From the NCBI GenBank assembly GCA_963677655.1, contig OY782088.1: a DNA stretch of 64,000 nt; one strand, written 5' to 3'. Positions 43,001 to 50,926 of the stretch are shown here, one piece after another (positions within the stretch are counted from its first letter, which is position 1; each line of letters starts with the position of its first letter). The translations under genes and the position numbers were made by a program. The notes below the pieces were generated by a model. It was not told where the DNA came from and made no database searches. It saw nothing but the letters and a program-made list of their open reading frames with translations. The DNA comes from Saccharicrinis sp963677655 (GTDB lineage Bacteria > Bacteroidota > Bacteroidia > Bacteroidales > Marinilabiliaceae).

Positions 43001-45616
43001 AACCACATCAATCTTATGTTCTTTATCTGTAACCAGCATTCCTCTTTTATCTCCTACAGGAACTCTGACTCCTACATAAGATTTATAAGGGCTATAAGGG
43101 ATTGAAAATCGATCGATGCTATAATCTCCGCTTTCTTCAAAAACACGAGTTCTGAAAGATGCTTTTAACATTCCGGGAGCCTGGTCACTCACTTCAAGAT
43201 TGCCTTGAACCATAGCAATCCCTTCAGAATCGGTTTCTCCCTCGTACAGAGTAACCTCTTCACTTGAAAATTTACATGTTGGATCATCAAAAGTATATTC
43301 ACTGTATTTAGGAAACTTAGTTGGGATCGAAGTTAATGTTGCGGTTACATTTGCTTTAAGATTTCTGGCAACTGCCCCATGCAACCATTTTACAATCATC
43401 TTCGCTTTAACATACGGTTGCAGTACAGAAAGTTTATCTGTACCAAAATCCATATTTATTTTTAATCGATTAGGTTTTATCGTTTCAATCTTAAGCGTTT
43501 TTGTAAAAACTGTTCCTCCAACAAGAAAACGAGCCATCCAATTACCAGTAGGAGCATCTTCATCTGTTGGAACTTTGAATAAATACATATTATTCACACC
43601 TGATGTACTTGCCATTCTTTTCACCAACTGTCCATGCGGATTACTTAATTCAAATACAACAGGATGTTTTTCAGGAAGTACTTGCTCTCTGTCTTCTAAA
43701 ATAAATGAAACAAAAAGTGTATCCCCGGGGCGCCACACTCCCCTTTCTCCATAGATATAACCTTTTAAGCCTTTGCGAATAGTTTGTCCGGCCACATCAA
43801 AACGGCTCAAAGACAATGAAGAACCTTCATCTAACCTTAAATACCCCCTTTGGTTTTCAAATTTGGCAATCAACAAATAAGGTTTCTTAGTAACATCCAG
43901 TCTTACCAGACCATCACCATTACTTTTTGAAGAAGAAATTAATTGATTTTGATAATTATAAACTTCAACATCAACATTTGCCACAGGATCGGTAGTTCTT
44001 AAATCAGTTACTGCAACCACCATTTCTTTATCACTACCTTTTTTTGCAATGATACCTAAGTTCGATGCTAAGATATTTCTTCGTGCAAAACGATTACTGC
44101 GATAATACGCTTTTTTACATGGATTATCTCTGTCCCTGTAATCATAGTAATAATAGCTGTTATCCCAATAACTATAATCTTCCTGCGGACTATCATAATA
44201 GGCTATTTCACGATCGGTTATTTCATCCGGATCATTTGTTAGTGCATCATCTTCAAAAGCATCCTCATCCGAACATGGATAAATAGCGTTTCGTCTGGCA
44301 AATTGAATCTCTACACGATATATAGAACCTCTGTCGACTTTAATTAAGTCATCTAATTTCAATGAAAAGGTATTCCATTTATTAAGATTAATAGTTCTGT
44401 CAGTATTTAACGGGATTGTCTTTTTAAGAATTAATCTTCCGGCTCTTTTTAATTGATAGGCTCCATCTAATTTATTAACCTGTAAAAAGGATGCTACATT
44501 ATTTTCAAAAATTTTGATTACTCTTACCTGTACTTCTTTTAAGCTAACCGCTTTAAAAGGAATAATCAACCCATCTGATTCAGGTAAAATAGTTCCTTTA
44601 CCTATAAATTCAACCTGAGGCTTTAAGCTTGTAAAAGTCATAACAAAGTTCTCGCTTTCATCTGTTTTTACGCCCAATACATTCTCAATTCCCTCATTTA
44701 CTTTCAGTTTTACACTTCCAGTTATCGAATGATAAGGTGTAATTTTAATTAAATTGTTCTCTATAGATGTTGAAAATCGAACCGGAGAATCCCATTCTAT
44801 TAATCCATCCAAATTTTGACTGGAATTCAACGGATCTGTAAATGTAATTTCAATTGCTTGACTTGGTAAAAATATTTCTTTAGCTCCTACTAACTCAAAA
44901 TCATTAATCCCCGGAACTATAATCTTTCTGGAATCATCTTTATCTACGTCAATACTCTTACCTTTAAACTCAAATTTAACCACATCCTGAGAATCTTTTC
45001 TTCTGATATGATGAACAACAAAAGGATATTGATTTGGCTTATCAGATCCCAACCACTGTATTTCAAGATCCTCATCATCTTGTTTGGCCTTAATAATTTT
45101 AAAAATTTGAGTTGTATCTGCATAATCAGATAATATTAAGTTTCCAGTAATTCTATTATCCGTCAGATTTGAATTATCATACGGAGTTACATCGCCTAAT
45201 TCTACCCTGTAATTCTGAGTAATAGTTTGAAATGAAAAATCGAAATTTTCCTTAACATCAGGAAATACTTGTGATAAATCTACTTTTACGTTATATATAG
45301 TAGCTTGCTTTAATTGTTGAGTTGGCTTAAAAACCAATGATTGTTTATCTAACCAATAAAATTCACCTTTAACAGACGGTGATATTTTCATAATACTGGA
45401 GGAAGCCGGATTCCCAGGATCTGCGCTCGCAACATCATCAGAAAAACGTACCATGATTTCTGATTGATTTGAAACCATCCCTGATGTAAAGGCAGAGACA
45501 TTTGGGTTATATTTAACTTCGGATAACTTTTGTGATTCTTTGGGACTCTTATTACATCCGGCAAAAAATAATATACTCAAAAATAGAGTTAGGGTAAAAA
45601 TGTTTTTTATTTGCAT
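40082..45616 (-). CDS. Alpha-2-macroglobulin family lipoprotein
   Basis: The 1844-residue protein begins with a lipoprotein signal (LFLSILFFAGCNK, Cys at about 21). Bacterial alpha-2-macroglobulin features follow: N-terminal Ig-like domains, MG2-type region (LKGYIYGERGVWRPGDTLFVSFIL), the central A2M block (LGVRTWDIYNQVIGAYGG; FKMPQYIGSVRTMVVAR) and a thioester-type motif YPHGCVEQTTS near residue 1400, then the terpenoid-cyclase-like alpha domain. Such proteins are thought to trap proteases in the periplasm. The common partner pbpC is absent here. It is the longest gene in the window. Confidence 0.93.
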   Translation of the reverse strand: MQIKNIFTLTLFLSILFFAGCNKSPKESQKLSEVKYNPNVSAFTSGMVSNQSEIMVRFSDDVASADPGNPASSSIMKISPSVKGEFYWLDKQSLVFKPTQQLKQATIYNVKVDLSQVFPDVKENFDFSFQTITQNYRVELGDVTPYDNSNLTDNRITGNLILSDYADTTQIFKIIKAKQDDEDLEIQWLGSDKPNQYPFVVHHIRRKDSQDVVKFEFKGKSIDVDKDDSRKIIVPGINDFELVGAKEIFLPSQAIEITFTDPLNSSQNLDGLIEWDSPVRFSTSIENNLIKITPYHSITGSVKLKVNEGIENVLGVKTDESENFVMTFTSLKPQVEFIGKGTILPESDGLIIPFKAVSLKEVQVRVIKIFENNVASFLQVNKLDGAYQLKRAGRLILKKTIPLNTDRTINLNKWNTFSLKLDDLIKVDRGSIYRVEIQFARRNAIYPCSDEDAFEDDALTNDPDEITDREIAYYDSPQEDYSYWDNSYYYYDYRDRDNPCKKAYYRSNRFARRNILASNLGIIAKKGSDKEMVVAVTDLRTTDPVANVDVEVYNYQNQLISSSKSNGDGLVRLDVTKKPYLLIAKFENQRGYLRLDEGSSLSLSRFDVAGQTIRKGLKGYIYGERGVWRPGDTLFVSFILEDREQVLPEKHPVVFELSNPHGQLVKRMASTSGVNNMYLFKVPTDEDAPTGNWMARFLVGGTVFTKTLKIETIKPNRLKINMDFGTDKLSVLQPYVKAKMIVKWLHGAVARNLKANVTATLTSIPTKFPKYSEYTFDDPTCKFSSEEVTLYEGETDSEGIAMVQGNLEVSDQAPGMLKASFRTRVFEESGDYSIDRFSIPYSPYKSYVGVRVPVGDKRGMLVTDKEHKIDVVTVDSDGNPVSKSNLEYITYKVSWRWWWESGEDNLARYISSSSQQIISRGTFSTSNGIGSFDMEIKYPDWGRYLVRVIDKSSGHICGKTVYVDWPGYAAKPVGDNPEAASMLTLSTEKDKYNVGETAQVNFASSEGGRALVTIENGTKVIKEYWAKTQKEYTSFQFEITKEMTPNIFVHVTLLQPHAQTANNLPIRMYGITPLLVEDAETHLKPVIDMPESLVPEQMVKIKVSEEDGKPMTYTLSVVEEGLLDLTRFKTPQPWNHFYAREALGVRTWDIYNQVIGAYGGQIEKVFSIGGDGEIMNKQKDPSANRFKPVVKVLGPFTLGKGDSKTHEFKMPQYIGSVRTMVVARNDRMYGNAEKATPVKKPLMVLATLPRVLGPGEKVKLPVTVFAMSDNIKNVELSVETNDLLKVEGNKSKQITFNQTGDQVIPFEIQIPEKLGIGKLKVIAKSGSERAEDEIEIQVRNPNPSRISSISKVIQAGETETIPYELFGMEGTNKVVVELSSIPPVDFGRRLKYLLQYPHGCVEQTTSSVFPQLYLENVMELNEETKATIEKNIKAGISRLSTFITNDGGLSYWPGNSDANDWGTSYAGHFLLEAEKKGYNLPLNFKTKWIQYQKRHSGSWTPENFGHYRDLNQAYRLYTLALAGSPDKSAMNRMRHISTLSTQARWRLAAAYALTGQKEVANDLIATTSVQITEKQKYYSYGSVTRDQAMILETLSLLGNLDKAAPLMKEVAEKLSGQSWLSTQTTAYSLIALSQLAQNTGSSKLSCVLNGEKITSGKPVYQEELNLKIKNSGEVKVKNNAEGVLFARLILEGIPFKGDTVNESSNLKLSVKYTLLNREPVDVEQITQGTDFMAVVTVSHPGQLSSYTDMALTQIFPSGWEIRNTRMEEVNSPYEIDMPDYKDIRDDRVYSYFDLARGKSKTFIVLLNASYQGRFYMSSVSSEAMYNNQITGRRAGKWVEVVSEE

Positions 45617-45777
45617 TTTCAGTTAAATAGATTAAGTTTTTTTATCAAAGCCTAAACTACTAATTACTTTTATTTCTGAATAGCAAAACCAATTAAATAT
45701 TTCGACCATTTCCTTTTATTTTTCATATTTTATTTACAAACATGACAAATTTCAATATTTACAATCTTCATAAAATA

Positions 45778-45785
45778 TATTTTTG
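45778..45785 (+). promoter_or_regulatory. Candidate -7 element for the chemoreceptor, distal
   Basis: TATTTTTG followed by CACG, exact TAnnTTTG. Use of this site would give a leader of more than 200 nt. Confidence 0.45.
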
Positions 45786-45985
45786 CACGACAAACCTCTC
45801 GTATTTCAAGGGTACCACACAACAAAACACTTAAATCTTCAACTTCCATTGAAATTTAACAGGGACACTCTTGGATTTATTTTTAAATCAACACCTATAC
45901 TTATAAACTATAGTTAAAATATTAACTGATTTAAATTTAGTTGTGATATTGACAGGGGACACATTATCACTAATTATTGTTGTAT

Positions 45986-45993
45986 TAAGTTTG
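45986..45993 (+). promoter_or_regulatory. Candidate -7 element for the chemoreceptor, proximal
   Basis: TAAGTTTG lies only 4 nt before the ATG at 45998; if used, the mRNA would be leaderless. Confidence 0.35.
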
Positions 45994-45997
45994 GTGT

Positions 45998-47884
45998 ATG
46001 GGTAGATTTAAATTTAGATTAAAAGGAAAGCTATTAGCTTATGTTCTTGTATCTTCAACTTTAATTTTTGCAATGGTTTTAGGTTATATTACTTATAATC
46101 TAAGAAATGAAGCAATTTCCACTTCTGAAGAAATTATTAAGACTAAAGTATTAGAATATAGAAATCTAATTCAAGGAGAGTTAAATACAGTACATGAGGG
46201 AGCATTGGTACTTGCAAATACTTATGAAGAATATTTCTCGTTAGAGAATAAACCAAATGACTCATTTTATAATACAATGTTACTGAGCTGGTTAAAAAAC
46301 AATCCCAGTTTTTTATCAACATGGCAAATTTGGGAATTAAAAGCTCTTGATCCATCCTATAATCTTAAAAATGGTAGAATCAGAAATGTATATTACAGAC
46401 TTAATGGACAAATAGACCAATCTATTACAACTGTAGATAAAAATAATGACGATCTTAATAGTCTCTATTATATTGCAAGAAAAGAAAACAATACAGACAT
46501 CTGGGATCCCTACTACGATGTAGTTACAAAGGAGTTAGCAGGAATTTTAATGACCTCCATTGTCGTACCTATCCAACACAATGGTCAATTCATGGGGATT
46601 GTTGGAGTTGATATTAAACTAGATAATATAGAACAAATTATCTCTGACATTCAACCTTTTAGCGAGGCAGTTTCTTTTTTATTGTCAGACAATAAAAGCA
46701 TAGTTGGCCATACAAATAAGGAACTTATTGGTAAATCTATATACGGAAATTGCGACCTCGATTCAGTTATAATAAATGAAAAAGTTCAATCTACTTTAGA
46801 TAATGATTTAACCTATTTTGAATATAGTAATGAAGGTCAGGAATGGTATATGTCTTTGGCAACCATTAATGTTAATAGCTCTCAAAAAAAATGGACTATC
46901 GGCATAAAAGTTCCTAAAGCAATTGTGCTTAAAGGAGTAAATACCATAATGTATAAAAGTTTAATCATTGGATTTATTGGACTCCTAATCTTTTATGTGA
47001 TAATTTACCTATGGGCTAACAAAATGATTAAACCATTAACCGATAGTGCCGACTTTACCAAAGAGATTGCCAGTGGTAATCTAACAAGTAAAATAAAAGT
47101 ATCAAGAGAAGATGAAATAGGTGATATTGTAGCATCTTTAAAAGATATGACAAAGAATATTAAAGTCATTGTACAAAAAATTAAGGACAGTTCAATAAAG
47201 ATTAATAATTCTAGTGACACACTAAAGTCTTCTGCTGTTAGACTTAATGAAGGGGCTTCAAATCAAGCAGCCTCATCCGAAGAAATCAGTTCCTCAATGG
47301 AAGAAATGGTAGCAACTATTCATCAAAATACTGATAACGCGAAAAAAACAGAAAGCATCTCTCGTCGAGCTTCAGAGCGAATGAAAAAAGGATACCAATC
47401 CATAAAATTAACGGAAGAGTCCATGGCCGATATTGCTCAAAAGATTGTTATTATAGATGAAATTGCTCAACAAACAAACATATTAGCATTAAATGCTGCT
47501 GTTGAAGCAGCACGAGCAGGAGAACAAGGAAGAGGGTTTTCCGTTGTAGCCAGTGAGGTTAAAAATTTAGCAGAAAGATCTCAGTCTGCTGCAAAAGAGA
47601 TTATTGAATTAACAAGACATGGAGTTGAGGTTTCTGAGGAATCAGGAAAAGAGATTGAAAGCATTATACCTGACATTGAAGAAACTGCAAAATTGGTAAG
47701 TGAAATTTCTGCATCTAGTGTTGAACAACAAAGCGGAGCGCAACAAGTCAATAATGCGATTCAAGAGTTAAATGAGGTTACACAACAAAATTCAGTTTCG
47801 GCAAATCTGTTTACCGAAAGTGCTAATGAATTATCAACTTTAGCGGATAATTTAAACGAAATTATAGGTTTTTTTAGAATATAA
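45998..47884 (+). CDS. Methyl-accepting chemotaxis protein with a Cache sensor
   Basis: The 628-residue protein has a first membrane helix at about 11-33, a periplasmic double-Cache-like sensor (about 40-320, with NNTDIWDPYYDVVTKELAG and GIVGVDIKLDNIEQII), a second helix near 325-345, a HAMP linker (KPLTDSADFTKEIASGNL) and a long signalling coiled coil. Its hairpin tip has DEIAQQTNILALNAAVEAARAGEQGRGF. It would report a small ligand to CheA/CheW, but no chemotaxis genes lie nearby. No C-terminal CheR-binding pentapeptide is visible. Confidence 0.93.
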   Translation: MGRFKFRLKGKLLAYVLVSSTLIFAMVLGYITYNLRNEAISTSEEIIKTKVLEYRNLIQGELNTVHEGALVLANTYEEYFSLENKPNDSFYNTMLLSWLKNNPSFLSTWQIWELKALDPSYNLKNGRIRNVYYRLNGQIDQSITTVDKNNDDLNSLYYIARKENNTDIWDPYYDVVTKELAGILMTSIVVPIQHNGQFMGIVGVDIKLDNIEQIISDIQPFSEAVSFLLSDNKSIVGHTNKELIGKSIYGNCDLDSVIINEKVQSTLDNDLTYFEYSNEGQEWYMSLATINVNSSQKKWTIGIKVPKAIVLKGVNTIMYKSLIIGFIGLLIFYVIIYLWANKMIKPLTDSADFTKEIASGNLTSKIKVSREDEIGDIVASLKDMTKNIKVIVQKIKDSSIKINNSSDTLKSSAVRLNEGASNQAASSEEISSSMEEMVATIHQNTDNAKKTESISRRASERMKKGYQSIKLTEESMADIAQKIVIIDEIAQQTNILALNAAVEAARAGEQGRGFSVVASEVKNLAERSQSAAKEIIELTRHGVEVSEESGKEIESIIPDIEETAKLVSEISASSVEQQSGAQQVNNAIQELNEVTQQNSVSANLFTESANELSTLADNLNEIIGFFRI

Positions 47885-47921
47885 ATTAATTATTACCCAA
47901 TCACTTTTCATCATCACAATA

Positions 47922-47962
47922 AAAAAGCAGCGTGCTAATTTTAGCACACTGCTTTTTTTTAT
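47922..47962 (+). terminator. Terminator after the chemoreceptor
   Basis: AGCAG-GTGCTAA pairs with TTAGCAC-CTGCT with one internal mismatch, flanked by A-runs and T-runs. Confidence 0.9.
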
Positions 47963-47981
47963 TTTTACAACTTAGTTAAAC

Positions 47982-48239
47982 CTATTTTACGTCTTCGTAA
48001 TCTACGTATTCACCAACATCTGTAGACGCCATTTTTTGATGGTTTACAGTTTTTTGAATGGTTACCTTCCCTTCATTGTCTCTCTTTCTTTCTGAGTATT
48101 GCTGTTGACTAAAGTTTGGATTTGTCATTTTATTAACAAATTTCGAAACTAAATAAGGCATTACTAATCTTCCTATAAATCGAAACAAATAAAAAATCAA
48201 AAACAGTATCAGAAGTGTTCTAAAAAAACCTAAAATCAT
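47982..48239 (-). CDS. DUF4834 small membrane protein
   Basis: The 85-residue protein has an N-terminal hydrophobic helix (FFRTLLILFLIFYLFRFI) and a polar C-terminus ending VGEYVDYEDVK. This shape and the acidic Tyr/Asp tail match the DUF4834 family of Bacteroidota. Function is unknown. It often neighbours the S41 protease gene, as here. Confidence 0.78.
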   Translation of the reverse strand: MILGFFRTLLILFLIFYLFRFIGRLVMPYLVSKFVNKMTNPNFSQQQYSERKRDNEGKVTIQKTVNHQKMASTDVGEYVDYEDVK

Positions 48240-48606
48240 TTTCCTGTATTCTTATAAAATTCTTGTAATGTTATTATTACAATTGCATAGTTACAGTTTT
48301 TATGCCATAATTTCAAATACGCCATTATGACATTTAATATTTAACATTATTAAATAAACCTAAATAAAAAGTTAATACGATAAACTTTACTAAAAAAATA
48401 CACAGCAACACAATAATTGCATTTTAAATATCATAATGCTTTTTAACTTTTTTTGGATAAACAAACGCAACAAAAATAAGTAACGCGAGTACATAGCGTT
48501 AACTTTAAGTTATTCTATATATGATAATATATTTATCAATGCACTTTGGTGGATTTATAATTTAGAAAACAAAAGATTACAATCACATATTTTACGCAAT
48601 CAACAA
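48240..48606. other. 367-bp AT-rich spacer without a gene
   Basis: No ORF, RNA gene or clear promoter is visible between the DUF4834 gene and the terminator of the S41 protease gene. Confidence 0.5.
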
Positions 48607-48639
48607 AAAAAGCCTTGAATTTTGAATTCAAGGCTTTTT
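48607..48639. terminator. Terminator for the S41 protease gene
   Basis: AAAAAGCCTTGAATT pairs with AATTCAAGGCTTTTT around a 3-nt loop, with T-runs on both strands; it lies 20 nt past the protease stop on the minus strand. Confidence 0.88.
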
Positions 48640-48658
48640 AATATTTTAATTTATTTTT

Positions 48659-50266
48659 TTACTCTGACAGCTTATCAACAGCAACTCCTAACAACTCATC
48701 AATTTCTCCGATTATTGGATAAAAACCCTCATTATCAATAACATTTCGGGCTATATAAGCTTTTAATTCAACATCAATAATATCTTTAGAAACATTATAT
48801 TGCTTTCGGTTCATTTTAACACCTTCTTTAGTTGCATATTTTATAAAATCATTTAAAACTGATTGTTTATCTAAATATGATTTGATGTCTTCAACTTTAG
48901 TAAGATTTTCTAATTTAACTCTGTTATTATCTGTATACTCCAAAGCAAACCTATAAATCAGTCCACTTTCTCTTACTTTATAATAATAGCTAGTTAATCC
49001 CGTAGTATCTCGAGGTACAAAAACATCAGGCATGATACCTCCTCCTCCATATACAATCCTTCCTTTTTTAGTTGTATATTGAAGAGAATCATTTACATTA
49101 ATACTATCCTGATTAAAGAATTCACCATGCTGATAACGCTCCATAATATCTTTATAATACTCTTCAGTTCCATTTTCATATGGTTTTTGTATACATCTTC
49201 CCGAAGGGGTATAATATCTTGCAATTGTTAATCTAAGCGCAGAACCATCTGGCAATGGTATTTGATTCTGAACCAAACCCTTACCAAAAGAACGACGTCC
49301 CATAACAATACCGCGATCATTATCCTGAATAGCACCTGCAAATATCTCACTGGCCGATGCCGAGAATTCATCAATAAGCACGGCTACTTCAGTGTCCTGA
49401 CAAGTTCCTTTTCCATTTGCATGAACTTCCTGACGGGGATTGGATTTTCCCTCCGTATATACGATCATATCTTTATCATGCAAAAATTCATTACATAAAT
49501 TAATCGCCACTTCCAGATAACCTCCTGAATTTCCTCTAAAGTCAATTATAAGTTTCTTACAACTTTCTGCTTTCAACTTCGCTAATGCAGTTAAAAATTC
49601 TGCATATGTATTCATTGCAAAACGACTTACTTTTATATAACCCACTTCATCAGTAACCATATACGAAACATCAACACTCTCAATTGGAATTTTTCCTCTT
49701 GTAATTTCAAACTTTAGTGGCTCTTTTAAGTTTCGTCTAATTACTCCAACATTAACTTTGGTTCCCATTTCTCCACGAAGAAGCTTTAGTACTACTGAAT
49801 TTTCGATCCCATTTCCAGCAATAACACTGTCGTTTACACTAACAATCCTGTCTCCAGGTAAAATCCCTACTTTTTCAGATGGTCCTCCGGAAACAACTGC
49901 CACTACCATAACCGTGTCTTTCTGAATACTAAACTGTACTCCAATACCACCAAAATTACTTGAAAGTTCTTCATTAACACTTTGCAAATCCTTAGCTGGT
50001 ATATATACAGTATGAGGATCTAACTTTTTAAGCAAATCAGGAATTATTTCTTCCTGCATTTTTTTTGTATCTACAGTATCAACGTATTCCTCATTAATTA
50101 AATTCAGTATGGCATCTATTTTATTGGTTTGAGGATAAATAACCAACGACTTATTTTTCCCTACATTTCCTGGTAAGACAGCATATCCAATATAAATTCC
50201 TGCTATTAAAATAATAGCTAAAAGAATGGGTTGAAAAATTTGTCTTTTACTATTTTTATAACTCAT
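48659..50266 (-). CDS. S41 family C-terminal processing protease
   Basis: The 535-residue protease has an N-terminal membrane anchor (LLAIILIAGIYIGYAVL), a PDZ domain (GIGVQFSIQKDTVMVVAVVSGG to GDRIVSVNDSVIAG), and the S41 core with the nucleophile in EFSASASEIFAGA and the general base in RRSFGKGLVQ. The C-terminal region after about residue 400 is an additional helical domain. Tsp/CtpA proteases trim periplasmic proteins. It starts 24 nt after the dCMP deaminase gene, probably one transcript. Confidence 0.93.
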   Translation of the reverse strand: MSYKNSKRQIFQPILLAIILIAGIYIGYAVLPGNVGKNKSLVIYPQTNKIDAILNLINEEYVDTVDTKKMQEEIIPDLLKKLDPHTVYIPAKDLQSVNEELSSNFGGIGVQFSIQKDTVMVVAVVSGGPSEKVGILPGDRIVSVNDSVIAGNGIENSVVLKLLRGEMGTKVNVGVIRRNLKEPLKFEITRGKIPIESVDVSYMVTDEVGYIKVSRFAMNTYAEFLTALAKLKAESCKKLIIDFRGNSGGYLEVAINLCNEFLHDKDMIVYTEGKSNPRQEVHANGKGTCQDTEVAVLIDEFSASASEIFAGAIQDNDRGIVMGRRSFGKGLVQNQIPLPDGSALRLTIARYYTPSGRCIQKPYENGTEEYYKDIMERYQHGEFFNQDSINVNDSLQYTTKKGRIVYGGGGIMPDVFVPRDTTGLTSYYYKVRESGLIYRFALEYTDNNRVKLENLTKVEDIKSYLDKQSVLNDFIKYATKEGVKMNRKQYNVSKDIIDVELKAYIARNVIDNEGFYPIIGEIDELLGVAVDKLSE

Positions 50267-50290
50267 TATAATATTTATTTCTAATTTTTT

Positions 50291-50737
50291 TTAGTCATCA
50301 ATTTCCAGGTGAATAATTTCGATACCTGCCCTTGATAACAAATTTATACCATCTTCTACCCTATACTTTTCACTAAATACAACTCGTCCTATTCCTGCCT
50401 GAACAATTAATTTGGCACATTCAATACATGGCGATGAAGTAACATATAAGGTTGCTCCTTCTGAACTATTATTAGAACGGGCAACTTTTGTGATTGCATT
50501 AGCTTCAGCATGTAGAACATATGGTTTTGTAATATTGTTTTCATCTTCGCAATTATTTTCAAAACCAGATGGTGTTCCATTATAACCATCACTAATAATC
50601 ATCTTTTCTTTTACGATTAAGGCTCCTACTTGTCGCCTCTTACAATAAGAATTTTCGGCCCAAATATATGCCATCCTAAGATATCTCTTATCCAACAAAT
50701 GTTGCTTTTCTTTTGCTGGCAGATCTTTTTCGTTCAT
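50291..50737 (-). CDS. Deoxycytidylate deaminase
   Basis: The 148-residue zinc deaminase has the conserved opening RYLRMAYIWAENSYCKRRQVGALIVK, the motif HAEANAI and SSPCIECAKLIVQAGI. This is the dCMP deaminase (ComEB-like) layout, giving dUMP for thymidylate synthesis. It lies directly upstream of the S41 protease gene, an arrangement common in Bacteroidota. Confidence 0.92.
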   Translation of the reverse strand: MNEKDLPAKEKQHLLDKRYLRMAYIWAENSYCKRRQVGALIVKEKMIISDGYNGTPSGFENNCEDENNITKPYVLHAEANAITKVARSNNSSEGATLYVTSSPCIECAKLIVQAGIGRVVFSEKYRVEDGINLLSRAGIEIIHLEIDD

Positions 50738-50766
50738 TTTTTTCTTATTTATTTCATATAGAAGAA

Positions 50767-50774
50767 CAAAAGTA
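50767..50774 (-). promoter_or_regulatory. Promoter -7 element of the dCMP deaminase-protease unit
   Basis: TACTTTTG on the minus strand, exact TAnnTTTG, 30 nt before the ATG at 50737. Confidence 0.55.
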
Positions 50775-50926
50775 ACAAATTATCATAATCAAAAAAGTTC
50801 TTGAGTAGATCAAAATTCACATATCCTTTACTGAATATTTTAGATAAATACATATTTTTTTTTGATAAAAGTAACTTTTACTCTTAGAAAGCGTAACATG
50901 CAATACAACACAAAACAACACAACAC

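Larger units (their letters stand above)
45617..45997. other. 381-bp divergent intergenic region
   Basis: AT-rich spacer between the macroglobulin gene and the chemoreceptor. It holds two plus-strand -7 candidates (45778 and 45986). I found no ORF or strong hairpin, and no exact -7 element for the minus-strand gene. Confidence 0.5.

Noticed and set aside
44065..44286. Plus-strand ORF within the macroglobulin gene
   Set aside because: It is an out-of-frame shadow of a strongly supported long gene with clear domain motifs on the other strand.
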